NCBI GenBank assembly: GCA_964427595.1
Contig: CAYRUQ010000035.1
Coordinates: 1 to 6,581 of the forward strand
DNA from: Enterosoma sp964427595
GTDB lineage: Bacteria > Bacillota_I > Bacilli_A > RFN20 > CAG-288
Length of the DNA stretch: 6,581 bases
Reading direction: 5' to 3'
Numbering within the stretch: position 1 is the first letter of the stretch; every line of letters starts with the position of its first letter. A model generated the notes under the pieces. That model did not search any database, was not told the DNA's origin, and saw only the letters and a list, made by a program, of their open reading frames with translations. Below are positions 1-5,539 of this stretch, one piece after another. The position numbers and the translations under genes are program-made.

Positions 1-250
1 CAGATTTTCTTCTAACCGACTAATTTACGTTAGCATGTTAGCATAAAAGGTTAGGGATAAAGTAAAAGCCTTTCTAGCTTCGTGATGACTGTCTTATGCT
101 CAGCTTCTAAATTCAAAGCGACCATACCTTCAGCGCAGATTCCCCCCCCCAAGCCATCATCATAACATCGACACTATCGTCTTCGTTATAAGTAGCTATC
201 ATATAAGTCGGCATCGGAAACAGATAAGGTTTAACTCCTAAATCCTTCAT
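1..250 (-). pseudogene. Flavin reductase (flavoredoxin-like) gene remnant, frameshifted twice and cut by the window edge
   Basis: The minus strand from ATG 250 reads MKDLGVKPYLFPMP, then YMIATYNEDD and MMMAWGG, which resembles the N-terminus of FMN-binding flavin reductase/flavoredoxin proteins (usually about 180-200 aa). A run of nine G (142-150) then breaks the frame: the ATG frame ends at a TGA at 113-115 after 45 codons. The expected continuation (GICAEGMVALNLEAEHKT) is present in a second frame, so seven or ten Gs would restore it. A second shift near 83-90 moves homology (EARKAFTLSL) to the third frame, which stops at 25-27; the second frame itself stops at 51-53. An AGGAAG ribosome binding site lies 6 nt before ATG 250; an ATG at 253 is too close to it. 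The 3' part lies outside the window. The protein fold is known to bind FMN, but no working product is expected. Family assignment is from recalled motifs. Confidence 0.75.
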
Positions 251-286
251 CATTCACTTCCTATGTGACTGCTGATTTCTACTTGA

Positions 287-314
287 ATGATAAAGTAAGA
301 AGAATTTAAAACAA
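287..314 (-). promoter_or_regulatory. Possible promoter of the flavin reductase remnant
   Basis: On the minus strand TTGTTT (309-314) and TATCAT (287-292) are separated by 16 bases and lie about 37 bases upstream of the start codon. Each hexamer matches the sigma-70/SigA consensus only partly, and AT-rich DNA gives such matches by chance, so this is a weak call. Confidence 0.35.
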
Positions 315-374
315 GTACACACATTAAAGTACGATACTTACTGAAAAGACATGTACTTTCTTGCATGAAAGTAT
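294..374. repeat. Cluster of AAGTA(C/T/A) motifs in both orientations, possible regulator binding sites
   Basis: The intergenic region contains AAGTAA (294-299), AAGTAC (313-318), AAGTAC (327-332), the complement ATACTT (334-339), the complement GTACTT (353-358) and AAGTAT (369-374), six copies in about 80 bases. The cluster lies between the divergent flavin reductase remnant and the AraC-family gene, a usual place for operators of such regulators. AraC proteins often bind pairs of short half-sites; that these are its sites is inference. The rest of the gene-free stretch 251-506 shows only AT-rich sequence and promoter-like elements. Confidence 0.4.
354..373. promoter_or_regulatory. Perfect 7-bp inverted repeat with 6-base spacer
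   Basis: TACTTTC (354-360) and GAAAGTA (367-373) are exact inverted repeats separated by TTGCAT. The element contains two of the AAGTA motifs head to head. There is no T-run after it on either strand, so it is more like an operator than a terminator. It lies about 134 bases upstream of the AraC-family start codon. Confidence 0.4.
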
Positions 375-490
375 TTATTGTTGTCAATCATTACAATAAA
401 AACCAATGCCTCAGAAACATATATAATATTTTTACTTCAAAGCTAAAAATAAGATTTATGTTTCAATTTTTATAACTATTTTTGCAGATA

Positions 491-499
491 TGATAAGAT
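491..499 (+). promoter_or_regulatory. Extended -10 promoter element directly before the AraC-family gene
   Basis: TG (491-492), one base, then TAAGAT (494-499) form an extended -10 element without an obvious -35 hexamer at the right distance. Transcription would begin around 506-507, at or next to the ATG, giving a leaderless or nearly leaderless mRNA. An alternative is TATGAT (489-494), which would leave a leader of about 6 bases. A TATAAT at 422-427 could drive a longer transcript but has no partner -35 and no ribosome binding site follows. Confidence 0.45.
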
Positions 500-506
500 T
501 AGTTAT

Positions 507-1364
507 ATGAATTTACCAATGCTTGAACTTCCCTTTGTCTTATCAGAGAAAAAAGATGTTCTAGAGACAGGAAAGGAATTATCGCACTTTCATGAAGGTA
601 TTGAATTGATTTGTGTTTTAGATGGTGAATTCATCTGTCAGACTAATGCATCTACTTTTGAGTTAGTCAAAAGTGATGTCTGTTTCATCAATAACATGCA
701 ACTTCATCGTTTAGCTAAAAAGGATCAGTCTCCTGCTCATTGTTTAACTCTTGAAATCAAAATCTCCACATTAGCCAAGTTAAAGGATTATTACGAGAAG
801 TTTCTCCTCTCTTTCATCGATAATCCATTGATGGCTCATGTCAAACTAGATGTTGAAAACAAAAGCACAAAAGAAATCTACAACCTGATTGAATCTCTCT
901 CTAATCTTTATAAAGAAAAACCATACGCTTTTGAATTTGAAATAGTAGCTGATGTCTTTCTCATAATCAGACATCTCACCATCGCTTTATTAAATTCCAA
1001 GAATGAGAAAGAAAGCTATGATAGCAATGTCGCTTTATTAAGACATATGATCTCATTCATAGAGGAACATTATTTTGAAGATATCATGCTAGATGATATC
1101 GCAGAGTACGGAAATGTCTCTTTAAGCAAATGTTCAAGATTATTTAAACAATACACATCTCTTTCACCAGTCACTTACCTGATTGATTACAGACTTCACC
1201 AAAGTAGAATCATGCTTCAAGAAAGTGATGATTCTATCTCTACTATCTCTCTTGCTTGTGGATTCACTCAACAAAGCCACTTCGGAAAAATGTTCTTAAG
1301 AGCGTTTGGTAAAACACCTCGTGAATATAGATCAGAAAAGAAAACAGAAAAAGAGCATTCTTAA
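507..1364 (+). CDS. AraC-family transcriptional regulator with N-terminal cupin-like sensor domain
   Basis: This 285-aa protein should be a cytoplasmic DNA-binding regulator. The N-terminal part (about residues 20-90) looks like the small beta-barrel sensor of AraC proteins, with HFHEGIELICVLDGEF at 27-42 and a second His near residue 67. Residues 181-275 form the double helix-turn-helix domain: LDDIAEYGNVSLSKCSRLFK is the first HTH, then SISTISLACGF and SHFGKMFLRAFGKTPREYR carry the family's second-HTH signature. Length is typical (about 270-300 aa). No Shine-Dalgarno sequence precedes the ATG at 507, and a -10 element ends 7 bases before it, so leaderless translation is likely; an in-frame ATG at residue 5 is an alternative. 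It is divergent from the flavin reductase remnant and 48 bases upstream of the GNAT-like gene, possibly one transcript. The ligand is unknown; sugars or stress signals are common in the family. Confidence 0.9.
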   Translation: MNLPMLELPFVLSEKKDVLETGKELSHFHEGIELICVLDGEFICQTNASTFELVKSDVCFINNMQLHRLAKKDQSPAHCLTLEIKISTLAKLKDYYEKFLLSFIDNPLMAHVKLDVENKSTKEIYNLIESLSNLYKEKPYAFEFEIVADVFLIIRHLTIALLNSKNEKESYDSNVALLRHMISFIEEHYFEDIMLDDIAEYGNVSLSKCSRLFKQYTSLSPVTYLIDYRLHQSRIMLQESDDSISTISLACGFTQQSHFGKMFLRAFGKTPREYRSEKKTEKEHS

Positions 1365-1412
1365 AACCTAAGTCTTCTCTTTTTGTTAAACTTCAAAACA
1401 GAGGTATCTAAT

Positions 1413-1703
1413 ATGAAAACAGAAAGAATTTCTTTTAAGGATGAAGAAGGTGAATACGCCTATCTCATTTATAGTGATGATGAAGTGACTTTAACAATCA
1501 CCAAAACCTTTGTTTCTAATAAATATAGAGGTCAAGGAATAGCTGCAAAGTTAGTTGAAGAATTGATAAGAATAGCAACAGAAAAGAAGCGTTTCATCTC
1601 TTCAACCTGCTCCTATGGAATCACTTATTTTGAAAAACATCCTAACCATATTTATAAACCGGTTCATGATATAGAAGTATATAAGAATTCCTGTCCTCTT
1701 TAA
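1413..1703 (+). CDS. Short GNAT-like acetyltransferase (YjdJ/PF14542 type)
   Basis: A 96-aa protein resembling the small GCN5-related N-acetyltransferase family (Pfam Acetyltransf_CG, COG2388), whose members are usually about 90-100 aa. The acetyl-CoA pyrophosphate-binding motif is seen as YRGQGIAAKLVEELI (residues 38-52, RGQGIA core), and the family's CSY...YFEKHP signature at 66-77. The N-terminal strands (ISFKDEEGEYAYLIYSDD, LTITKTFVSN) also fit. The ATG at 1413 is chosen because AGAGG (1400-1404) lies 8 bases upstream; an in-frame TTG at 1383 would extend it by ten residues without family support. The real substrate of this family is not well established. It follows the AraC-family gene by 48 bases on the same strand and converges on malQ; the 60 bases between them show no clear terminator. 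Confidence 0.8.
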   Translation: MKTERISFKDEEGEYAYLIYSDDEVTLTITKTFVSNKYRGQGIAAKLVEELIRIATEKKRFISSTCSYGITYFEKHPNHIYKPVHDIEVYKNSCPL

Positions 1704-1763
1704 TTAAAAGACATCCAAAAATTTAATACATCAATAATAAATCGTCTCTTTTAAAGTCTGATT

Positions 1764-3263
1764 TTATCTATTATATCTTTTATTCAGCTCTTTTATAAAA
1801 TCGAGACTATCTTGTGTGAATTGATCAGCAGTGAACCGATAACTCCAGTTAGAAGTTGAAAGAGTAGAAGGGAGATTGATTCTACTCTCTCTTCCAGTAG
1901 GCACAACATCTTGATAAGGAACGATAGCACTGATTGCAGGACTAGCAAAACAAAGGGAAGTGATAGTTCTAACTATGTTTTTTAAAGAAGAATCATCATA
2001 ATCAACATCAAATAATTCACATTGTTTTTTAAGTCCTGTTAATAGTGTTTGATATTCAGTTTCAGAAAGGGTGAGAAGGTGACCAAGAAGAGGCATGTTG
2101 TCATGTGTTCCCGTGTAGGCAAAACAATTCTTAGAATAGTTTGAAGGTAGATGATCGTTGTTCTCGTTACCATCAAACGCAAACTCTAATACCTTCATAC
2201 CAGGATATCCGCTTTCTTTCAAAAGCTCTCTTACATCATCATCTAGATAACCGAGATCTTCAGCGACGATAGGAAGATTAAGTTTATCTTTAAATAACTT
2301 GATACCAGGTCCTTTCTCCCATCTGCCATTTTTAGCAGTCTCATCACCAAAAGGAACCGCATAATAACCAGCGAATCCTCTGAAGTGATCGATTCTTAAG
2401 ATATCGAAAAACTTCAGGTAGTAAGAGATTCTTTTGTTGAAGAAAGAGTATTTATCTTTCTCAAGTCTCTTCCAATCATAGATAGGATTACCCCAAAGCT
2501 GACCATCATCAGAGAAAGCGTCTGGAGGACAACCAGCCACTACTGTCGGTTGATGTTTCTCATCAAACAAGAATAATTTCGGATACTTATAAGCTTCCAC
2601 TGAATCATAAGCGAGATATAAAGGCATATCGCCCATGATTTTGACTTTGAGCTTTTTAGCATAAGCTCTCAACTTAGAATACTGATTTAAAAACTCATAC
2701 TGAGTCCAAATGAAGAAGAGATATAGGTCGTGATGTTGAGTGATGATATTCTCTTCTAATTTCTTAGAGTAGTGAGAATAGTGTTTGTTCCACTGATACC
2801 ATGGTTTGAAGTCATTTAACACCTTGAGAGTCATGAAGAAGGCGAAGTCTCTATAAGTCCCTTCCTTTTCAAACTTGACGAAAGCTTTTGAATTCTTATC
2901 AAACCTATCAAAAGCTTTTCTTAATAGCGGAATTCTATTCTTAAAAAGAAGCTCGTATGAGATTCTTCTTGGATCAGATTCAAAATCAAAACTATCACAC
3001 TCTTCTTGAGTCAAAAGTTTCTTCTCAATCAAAGTATCTAAATCAATGAGATAATAATTGAGTCCATTGTTTGATGGTGATTGATATGGTGAATCACCAT
3101 AACTAGTCACCGTCAAAGGAAGCATCTGCCAGATATGACAGTTTGCTTCATGAAGAAAATCCAAGAATTGGTAAGCCTCTTTTCCAAGACTGCCGATTCC
3201 ATATTTAGTCGGAAGAGAGAAAATCGGTAAAAGAATACCTGAAGTACGCTTAGTAGATATCAT
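1764..3263 (-). CDS. malQ: 4-alpha-glucanotransferase (amylomaltase, GH77)
   Basis: A 499-aa cytoplasmic enzyme of glycoside hydrolase family 77. It transfers alpha-1,4-glucan segments between maltodextrins, releasing glucose, in maltose or glycogen use. Visible family motifs in order: WQMLPL (45-50), YGDSPYQS (55-62), GDMPLYLAYDS (211-221), GQLWGNPIYDW (254-264), RIDHFRGF (290-297) with the nucleophile Asp292, VAEDLG (333-338) with acid/base Glu335, YTGTHDN (383-389) with Asp388, and SRINLPST (460-467) near the end. All three catalytic residues are present and the length is normal, so it should be active. The start at 3263 is chosen because AAAGGAG ends 7 bases upstream; a TTG at 3299 would overlap the end of the upstream gene. 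It lies 32 bases after mgtC, so the two are probably co-transcribed. No phosphorylase or maltodextrin transporter gene is in view. Confidence 0.95.
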   Translation of the reverse strand: MISTKRTSGILLPIFSLPTKYGIGSLGKEAYQFLDFLHEANCHIWQMLPLTVTSYGDSPYQSPSNNGLNYYLIDLDTLIEKKLLTQEECDSFDFESDPRRISYELLFKNRIPLLRKAFDRFDKNSKAFVKFEKEGTYRDFAFFMTLKVLNDFKPWYQWNKHYSHYSKKLEENIITQHHDLYLFFIWTQYEFLNQYSKLRAYAKKLKVKIMGDMPLYLAYDSVEAYKYPKLFLFDEKHQPTVVAGCPPDAFSDDGQLWGNPIYDWKRLEKDKYSFFNKRISYYLKFFDILRIDHFRGFAGYYAVPFGDETAKNGRWEKGPGIKLFKDKLNLPIVAEDLGYLDDDVRELLKESGYPGMKVLEFAFDGNENNDHLPSNYSKNCFAYTGTHDNMPLLGHLLTLSETEYQTLLTGLKKQCELFDVDYDDSSLKNIVRTITSLCFASPAISAIVPYQDVVPTGRESRINLPSTLSTSNWSYRFTADQFTQDSLDFIKELNKRYNR

Positions 3264-3295
3264 GAGTTGACTCCTTTGTCTTTGAAAATGACTTC

Positions 3296-4066
3296 TCAAC
3301 TCTCCTTATCTTCGTCTTTTTTCTTATATATAGACTTTCTAATATTGGCGCTAGTAACTTGATAAACCTTCTCAGTTAAAGAGAGAGCTTCCACCATTTC
3401 ATATATAGCGAGTCCGGAAGAGTTATAGGCGAATCTGACATTTAAAATAACAGTTTTCTTGCTATCATCGTTCTCATCAGTATTGACCTCAGAATCGATG
3501 CTTTTGATGACAAGATTAAATTCATCAGCTTTCTTATGGATGATGGAGAGAATAGGAACATCTTCGTCAGCGGTGATAGTCACAAAAGGACATTTCTTAT
3601 CGATTATTCTTTCAAGATAAACAAGACCGAGAAGGAAGATTAAAACGACACCAGTGACGATGATAGCTTCTAAGACGAATCCACATCCGACAGCTAAGCC
3701 GATACCACCACAGATCCATAAAGTAGCTGATGTGGTTAGACCTCTGATAGAAGAACCGGTTCGGATGATACAACCAGCACAGAGAAAACCGATGCCAGAG
3801 ACGACACCAGCTGCGATTCTCGCACCATCAAAAGAGATACTTCCACCGCTGACATATTGAATCGCATAAACTGAAATAGACATCAACAAAGATGAACCGA
3901 CTGCTAAAAGAACATGGGTTCTTAAACCAGCTGATTGTCCTCTGATCTCTCTTTCAAAGCCGATGATGCCTGCTAATATTCCAGCGATGACAGTGGTGAT
4001 CAAGATGAATAAGGCGGTTCCATAACCATCATACATTTCGGCAATACTTATAATCGCTTGATCCAT
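3296..4066 (-). CDS. MgtC/SapB-family membrane protein
   Basis: A 256-aa inner-membrane protein of the MgtC/SapB family. The hydrophobic N-terminal domain (about residues 15-152) has around five membrane segments and the family signatures GFEREIRGQSAGLRTH (36-51), ARIAAGVVSGIGFLCAGCII (82-101) and GLTTSATLWICGGIGLAVG (109-127). A soluble C-terminal domain (about 158-245) has the length and beta/alpha pattern of the ACT-like domain of longer MgtC proteins. MgtC in pathogens is linked to growth in low magnesium and to regulation of ATP synthase; the role in ordinary Bacillota is not settled. AGGAG lies 7 bases before the ATG. A promoter (4102-4130) sits just upstream, and malQ follows 32 bases after the TGA stop. 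No magnesium-sensing leader is visible: the 5' UTR would be only about 30 bases. Confidence 0.9.
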   Translation of the reverse strand: MDQAIISIAEMYDGYGTALFILITTVIAGILAGIIGFEREIRGQSAGLRTHVLLAVGSSLLMSISVYAIQYVSGGSISFDGARIAAGVVSGIGFLCAGCIIRTGSSIRGLTTSATLWICGGIGLAVGCGFVLEAIIVTGVVLIFLLGLVYLERIIDKKCPFVTITADEDVPILSIIHKKADEFNLVIKSIDSEVNTDENDDSKKTVILNVRFAYNSSGLAIYEMVEALSLTEKVYQVTSANIRKSIYKKKDEDKES

Positions 4067-4101
4067 AAAACAGCTCCTATTGATATAGATAGTAACAAAG
4101 A

Positions 4102-4130
4102 ATTATACCGAAAATATCACTGTTTTTTAA
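4102..4130 (-). promoter_or_regulatory. Promoter for mgtC-malQ
   Basis: On the minus strand a perfect -10 TATAAT (4102-4107) is preceded by TTAAAA (4125-4130) with a 17-base spacer. Transcription would start near 4095, giving a leader of about 30 bases that includes the AGGAG site of mgtC. It lies in the 81-base gap after thiT, in which no intrinsic terminator is visible, so read-through from thiT is also possible. Confidence 0.65.
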
Positions 4131-4147
4131 CCGCTTTCAGCTTTCTT

Positions 4148-5125
4148 TTACAGATAGTAGGCTTGCCCGTAAGTGTAATAAGAACAAATGGCTAATATCG
4201 AAATACCGATCACCACTAAAAAACAGATACAAGAAGTGAGATAAAAATACTTCTCTTTCTTAAAGAAACTGAGATAATCACCCTCTTCAAAACCAACATC
4301 ACCCTTATAAGCTTGATATCCTTTATAGATTGAATAACCAAGAAGAACCCCACCAGCTATCAAACTGATATACCCTAAGAAATAAACTTGAAGTTGAGGG
4401 ATAGATGAGAAAATTGCAAGGAGAAACAAGGCGATAAAATAAACAGGAATCAGATCAATAGTGGAGATTCTCTCCTTACTTTCTTCTTCATCAGAATCCT
4501 TCTTCAAAACTTTGATGAAAGGAAATGAAGTGAGTCTGAATAAAGACTTAGTTAATAAGACTATGATACCTAAAGATAAAGCAACTCCAGGAAGAATATA
4601 ACCAGCATTGTAGCTGAGTGAATAAGCGATAGCACCAGCTGAGAAATCAACAACTAATGTACCGGCTTCAATTGAAGCTTGCGACCAGATTGTACAACCG
4701 GAGATAAAAGTAGCAAAAAGTCTAAAGATACCGATGCAGAGAAGAGAGACTGGAATGGTGTAAAACTTTTTCTTTAGAAATTGCTGAGCGAATAATCCAG
4801 CAAATAGAACACCAGCATAAGAGAACACATAATCGCAGAGAATCGATATCCAGTTGATGGCAAACCCTCCATCAATCAGAAGATCTAAAAGACCATAGAT
4901 ACATCCGATACCAAGTCCCCAGACAGGCCCACAAAAAAGTGCACCGACACATAAGGGAACATAAACCAAAGAAACAGAACCACCATTTGGAAAAGAAAGT
5001 CCAGGAATGCTTCTACAGATAATGTTGATGATAACCGCTAAAGCTAAACAGATTGCTGAAATAGAAATTCTAGCTATCTCTTTTTTGCTTCTGCTTCTTG
5101 ATGTGATTGTGACTTGTTCTTCCAT
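4148..5125 (-). CDS. thiT: Thiamine ECF transporter substrate-binding component, ThiT-like, with C-terminal membrane extension
   Basis: A 325-aa integral membrane protein resembling ThiT, the S component that captures thiamine for energy-coupling factor transporters. Family features: GGSVSLVYVP (48-57), GLGIGCIYGLLDLLIDGG (70-87), SILCDYVFSYAG (93-104), FISGCTIW (140-147) and YSLSYNAGYILP (168-179), with about six hydrophobic segments up to residue 195. Trp147, Tyr168 and Asn173 match the thiamine contacts of Lactococcus ThiT as I recall them; the usual Glu is Asp98 and the usual His is Thr139. ThiT is normally about 180-200 aa. Here an acidic linker (about 209-219) is followed by about three more hydrophobic segments of unknown role. 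A TPP riboswitch upstream supports thiamine uptake. The second of two adjacent ATGs (5125) is preferred because AAAGGAG ends 7 bases before it, against 4 for 5128. The ATPase and EcfT genes are not in view. Confidence 0.88.
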   Translation of the reverse strand: MEEQVTITSRSRSKKEIARISISAICLALAVIINIICRSIPGLSFPNGGSVSLVYVPLCVGALFCGPVWGLGIGCIYGLLDLLIDGGFAINWISILCDYVFSYAGVLFAGLFAQQFLKKKFYTIPVSLLCIGIFRLFATFISGCTIWSQASIEAGTLVVDFSAGAIAYSLSYNAGYILPGVALSLGIIVLLTKSLFRLTSFPFIKVLKKDSDEEESKERISTIDLIPVYFIALFLLAIFSSIPQLQVYFLGYISLIAGGVLLGYSIYKGYQAYKGDVGFEEGDYLSFFKKEKYFYLTSCICFLVVIGISILAICSYYTYGQAYYL

Positions 5126-5143
5126 CATCTTTCTCCTTTAAGT

Positions 5144-5170
5144 AAAAAAGCCATGACCAAAGGTCAAGGC
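5144..5170 (-). terminator. Riboswitch-controlled intrinsic terminator before thiT
   Basis: On the minus strand GCCTTGACC, a TTT loop and GGTCATGGC form a 9-position stem with a single T-T mismatch, followed at once by six T (5144-5149). It lies between the TPP aptamer and the ribosome binding site of thiT, so it can end transcription before the gene. The left arm CTTGACC (5162-5168) is exactly complementary to GGTCAAG inside the aptamer (5211-5217), giving a competing antiterminator. Confidence 0.9.
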
Positions 5171-5192
5171 ACTATAGTACTTAAAGAGATTG

Positions 5193-5275
5193 ATTACTCC
5201 CTACACTGGTCTTGACCAACAGGTTCGAAGCGTCAGGTTTTAACCTTCTCAACTGCGATGCAGTCCCGCTGTAAT
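5193..5275 (-). promoter_or_regulatory. TPP (thiamine pyrophosphate) riboswitch aptamer
   Basis: The minus strand carries the conserved THI-box elements in order: TGAGA after a hairpin, GAACCTG, and GTAGGGA. The fold can be drawn by hand: P1 is ATTAC (5271-5275) with GTAAT (5193-5197); P2 is AGCG with CGCT; P3 is a short hairpin ACTGC-ATC-GCAGT; an optional P3a is AGGT-TAAA-ACCT; P4/P5 hold GAACCTG and TGG/CCA. It lies about 67 bases upstream of thiT, with a terminator in between. In this class ligand binding stabilises P1 and the P4/P5 arm, which here would free the terminator arm and switch thiT off when TPP is plentiful. Confidence 0.95.
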
Positions 5276-5285
5276 AACGAAAAAA

Positions 5286-5315
5286 AGTATACCCCTCTTA
5301 GAGTAGAAAAGTAAA
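5286..5315 (-). promoter_or_regulatory. Promoter of the thiT riboswitch transcript
   Basis: On the minus strand TTTACT (5310-5315) and TATACT (5286-5291) are separated by 18 bases. The predicted start, about 5279-5280, is a few bases before the P1 stem of the aptamer, as expected for a riboswitch leader. Confidence 0.65.
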
Positions 5316-5345
5316 GATAGGACTTTATATTTCAATTTTGCCAAC

Positions 5346-5367
5346 AAAAAACCCGCTTTATTGCGGG
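5346..5367 (-). terminator. Intrinsic terminator of tRNA-Ser
   Basis: On the minus strand CCCGC (5363-5367), a six-base AATAAA loop and GCGGG (5352-5356) are followed by six T (5346-5351). It begins 14 bases after the 3' end of the tRNA and separates it from the thiT promoter. Confidence 0.9.
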
Positions 5368-5381
5368 GAAGAATCTCAATA

Positions 5382-5469
5382 CGGAGCGACAGGGATTTGA
5401 ACCCTGGCTGGGGAGGTCCCCACTTCCGGTTTTCGAAACCGGTCCCTTCAACCGCTTGGGTATCGCTCC
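5382..5469 (-). tRNA. tRNA-Ser (anticodon CGA)
   Basis: An 88-base tRNA reads from 5469 down. The acceptor stem is GGAGCGA with TCGCTCC and discriminator G; the D arm CCCAAGCGG...GGG, the anticodon arm CCGGT-TTCGAAA-ACCGG with CGA in the middle, a long variable arm (TGGGG/CCCCA) and the T arm CAGGG-TTCAAAT-CCCTG are all intact. The long variable arm and CGA anticodon identify it as the serine tRNA for UCG codons. CCA is not encoded (GTATTG follows the acceptor stem), so it must be added by a nucleotidyltransferase. It has its own promoter and terminator. Confidence 0.97.
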
Positions 5470-5480
5470 ACGGCCTCACA

Positions 5481-5509
5481 ATTATACAACAGTGAAACTG
5501 ATAATTGAA
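5481..5509 (-). promoter_or_regulatory. Promoter of tRNA-Ser
   Basis: A perfect TATAAT (5481-5486 on the minus strand) lies 11 bases before the tRNA 5' end. The -35 region at a 17-base spacing is TTCAAT (5504-5509), a poor match. The GC-rich GAGGCCG stretch follows the -10. This -35 occupies the same bases as the -35 of the divergent gtrA-like gene. Confidence 0.65.
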
Positions 5510-5533
5510 GATAAAGGCCGCTAGGACTAAACT
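5505..5533 (+). promoter_or_regulatory. Promoter of the GtrA-like gene, start site predicted at the ATG
   Basis: TTGAAG (5505-5510) and TAAACT (5528-5533) are separated by exactly 17 bases; each matches the consensus at four of six positions. The -10 ends six bases before the ATG at 5540, so the predicted transcription start is the A of the start codon. The only Shine-Dalgarno-like sequence, AGGA at 5523-5526, is 13 bases from the ATG and would lie upstream of the transcript. Confidence 0.5.
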
Positions 5534-5539
5534 ATTGAC

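Noticed and set aside
1383..1412. TTG-initiated ten-residue extension of the GNAT-like protein
   Set aside because: The ATG at 1413 has an AGAGG site 8 bases upstream and starts where the family usually starts.
1703..1760. Possible shared terminator between the convergent GNAT-like gene and malQ (AAAAGAC with GTCTCTTTT)
   Set aside because: The arms pair only with a bulge, are AT-only for most of their length and enclose a loop of more than 30 bases.
3296..3298. UGA read as tryptophan (mycoplasma-like code)
   Set aside because: UGA ends mgtC with malQ starting properly after it, and Trp is encoded by UGG in malQ.
3264..3299. TTG start twelve codons upstream of malQ
   Set aside because: It overlaps the end of mgtC and ignores the strong AAAGGAG site placed 7 bases before the ATG at 3263.
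3654..3860. 68-codon open frame on the plus strand inside mgtC
   Set aside because: It is antisense to the conserved membrane domain of mgtC, has low-complexity Pro-rich content and no ribosome binding site.
4067..4147. Magnesium-sensing leader upstream of mgtC
   Set aside because: The promoter found leaves only about 30 bases of leader, too short for an M-box or similar aptamer, and no conserved elements are visible.
5249..5479. 76-codon open frame on the minus strand
   Set aside because: It runs through the tRNA-Ser gene, its terminator and the riboswitch promoter, so it is a chance frame over RNA features.
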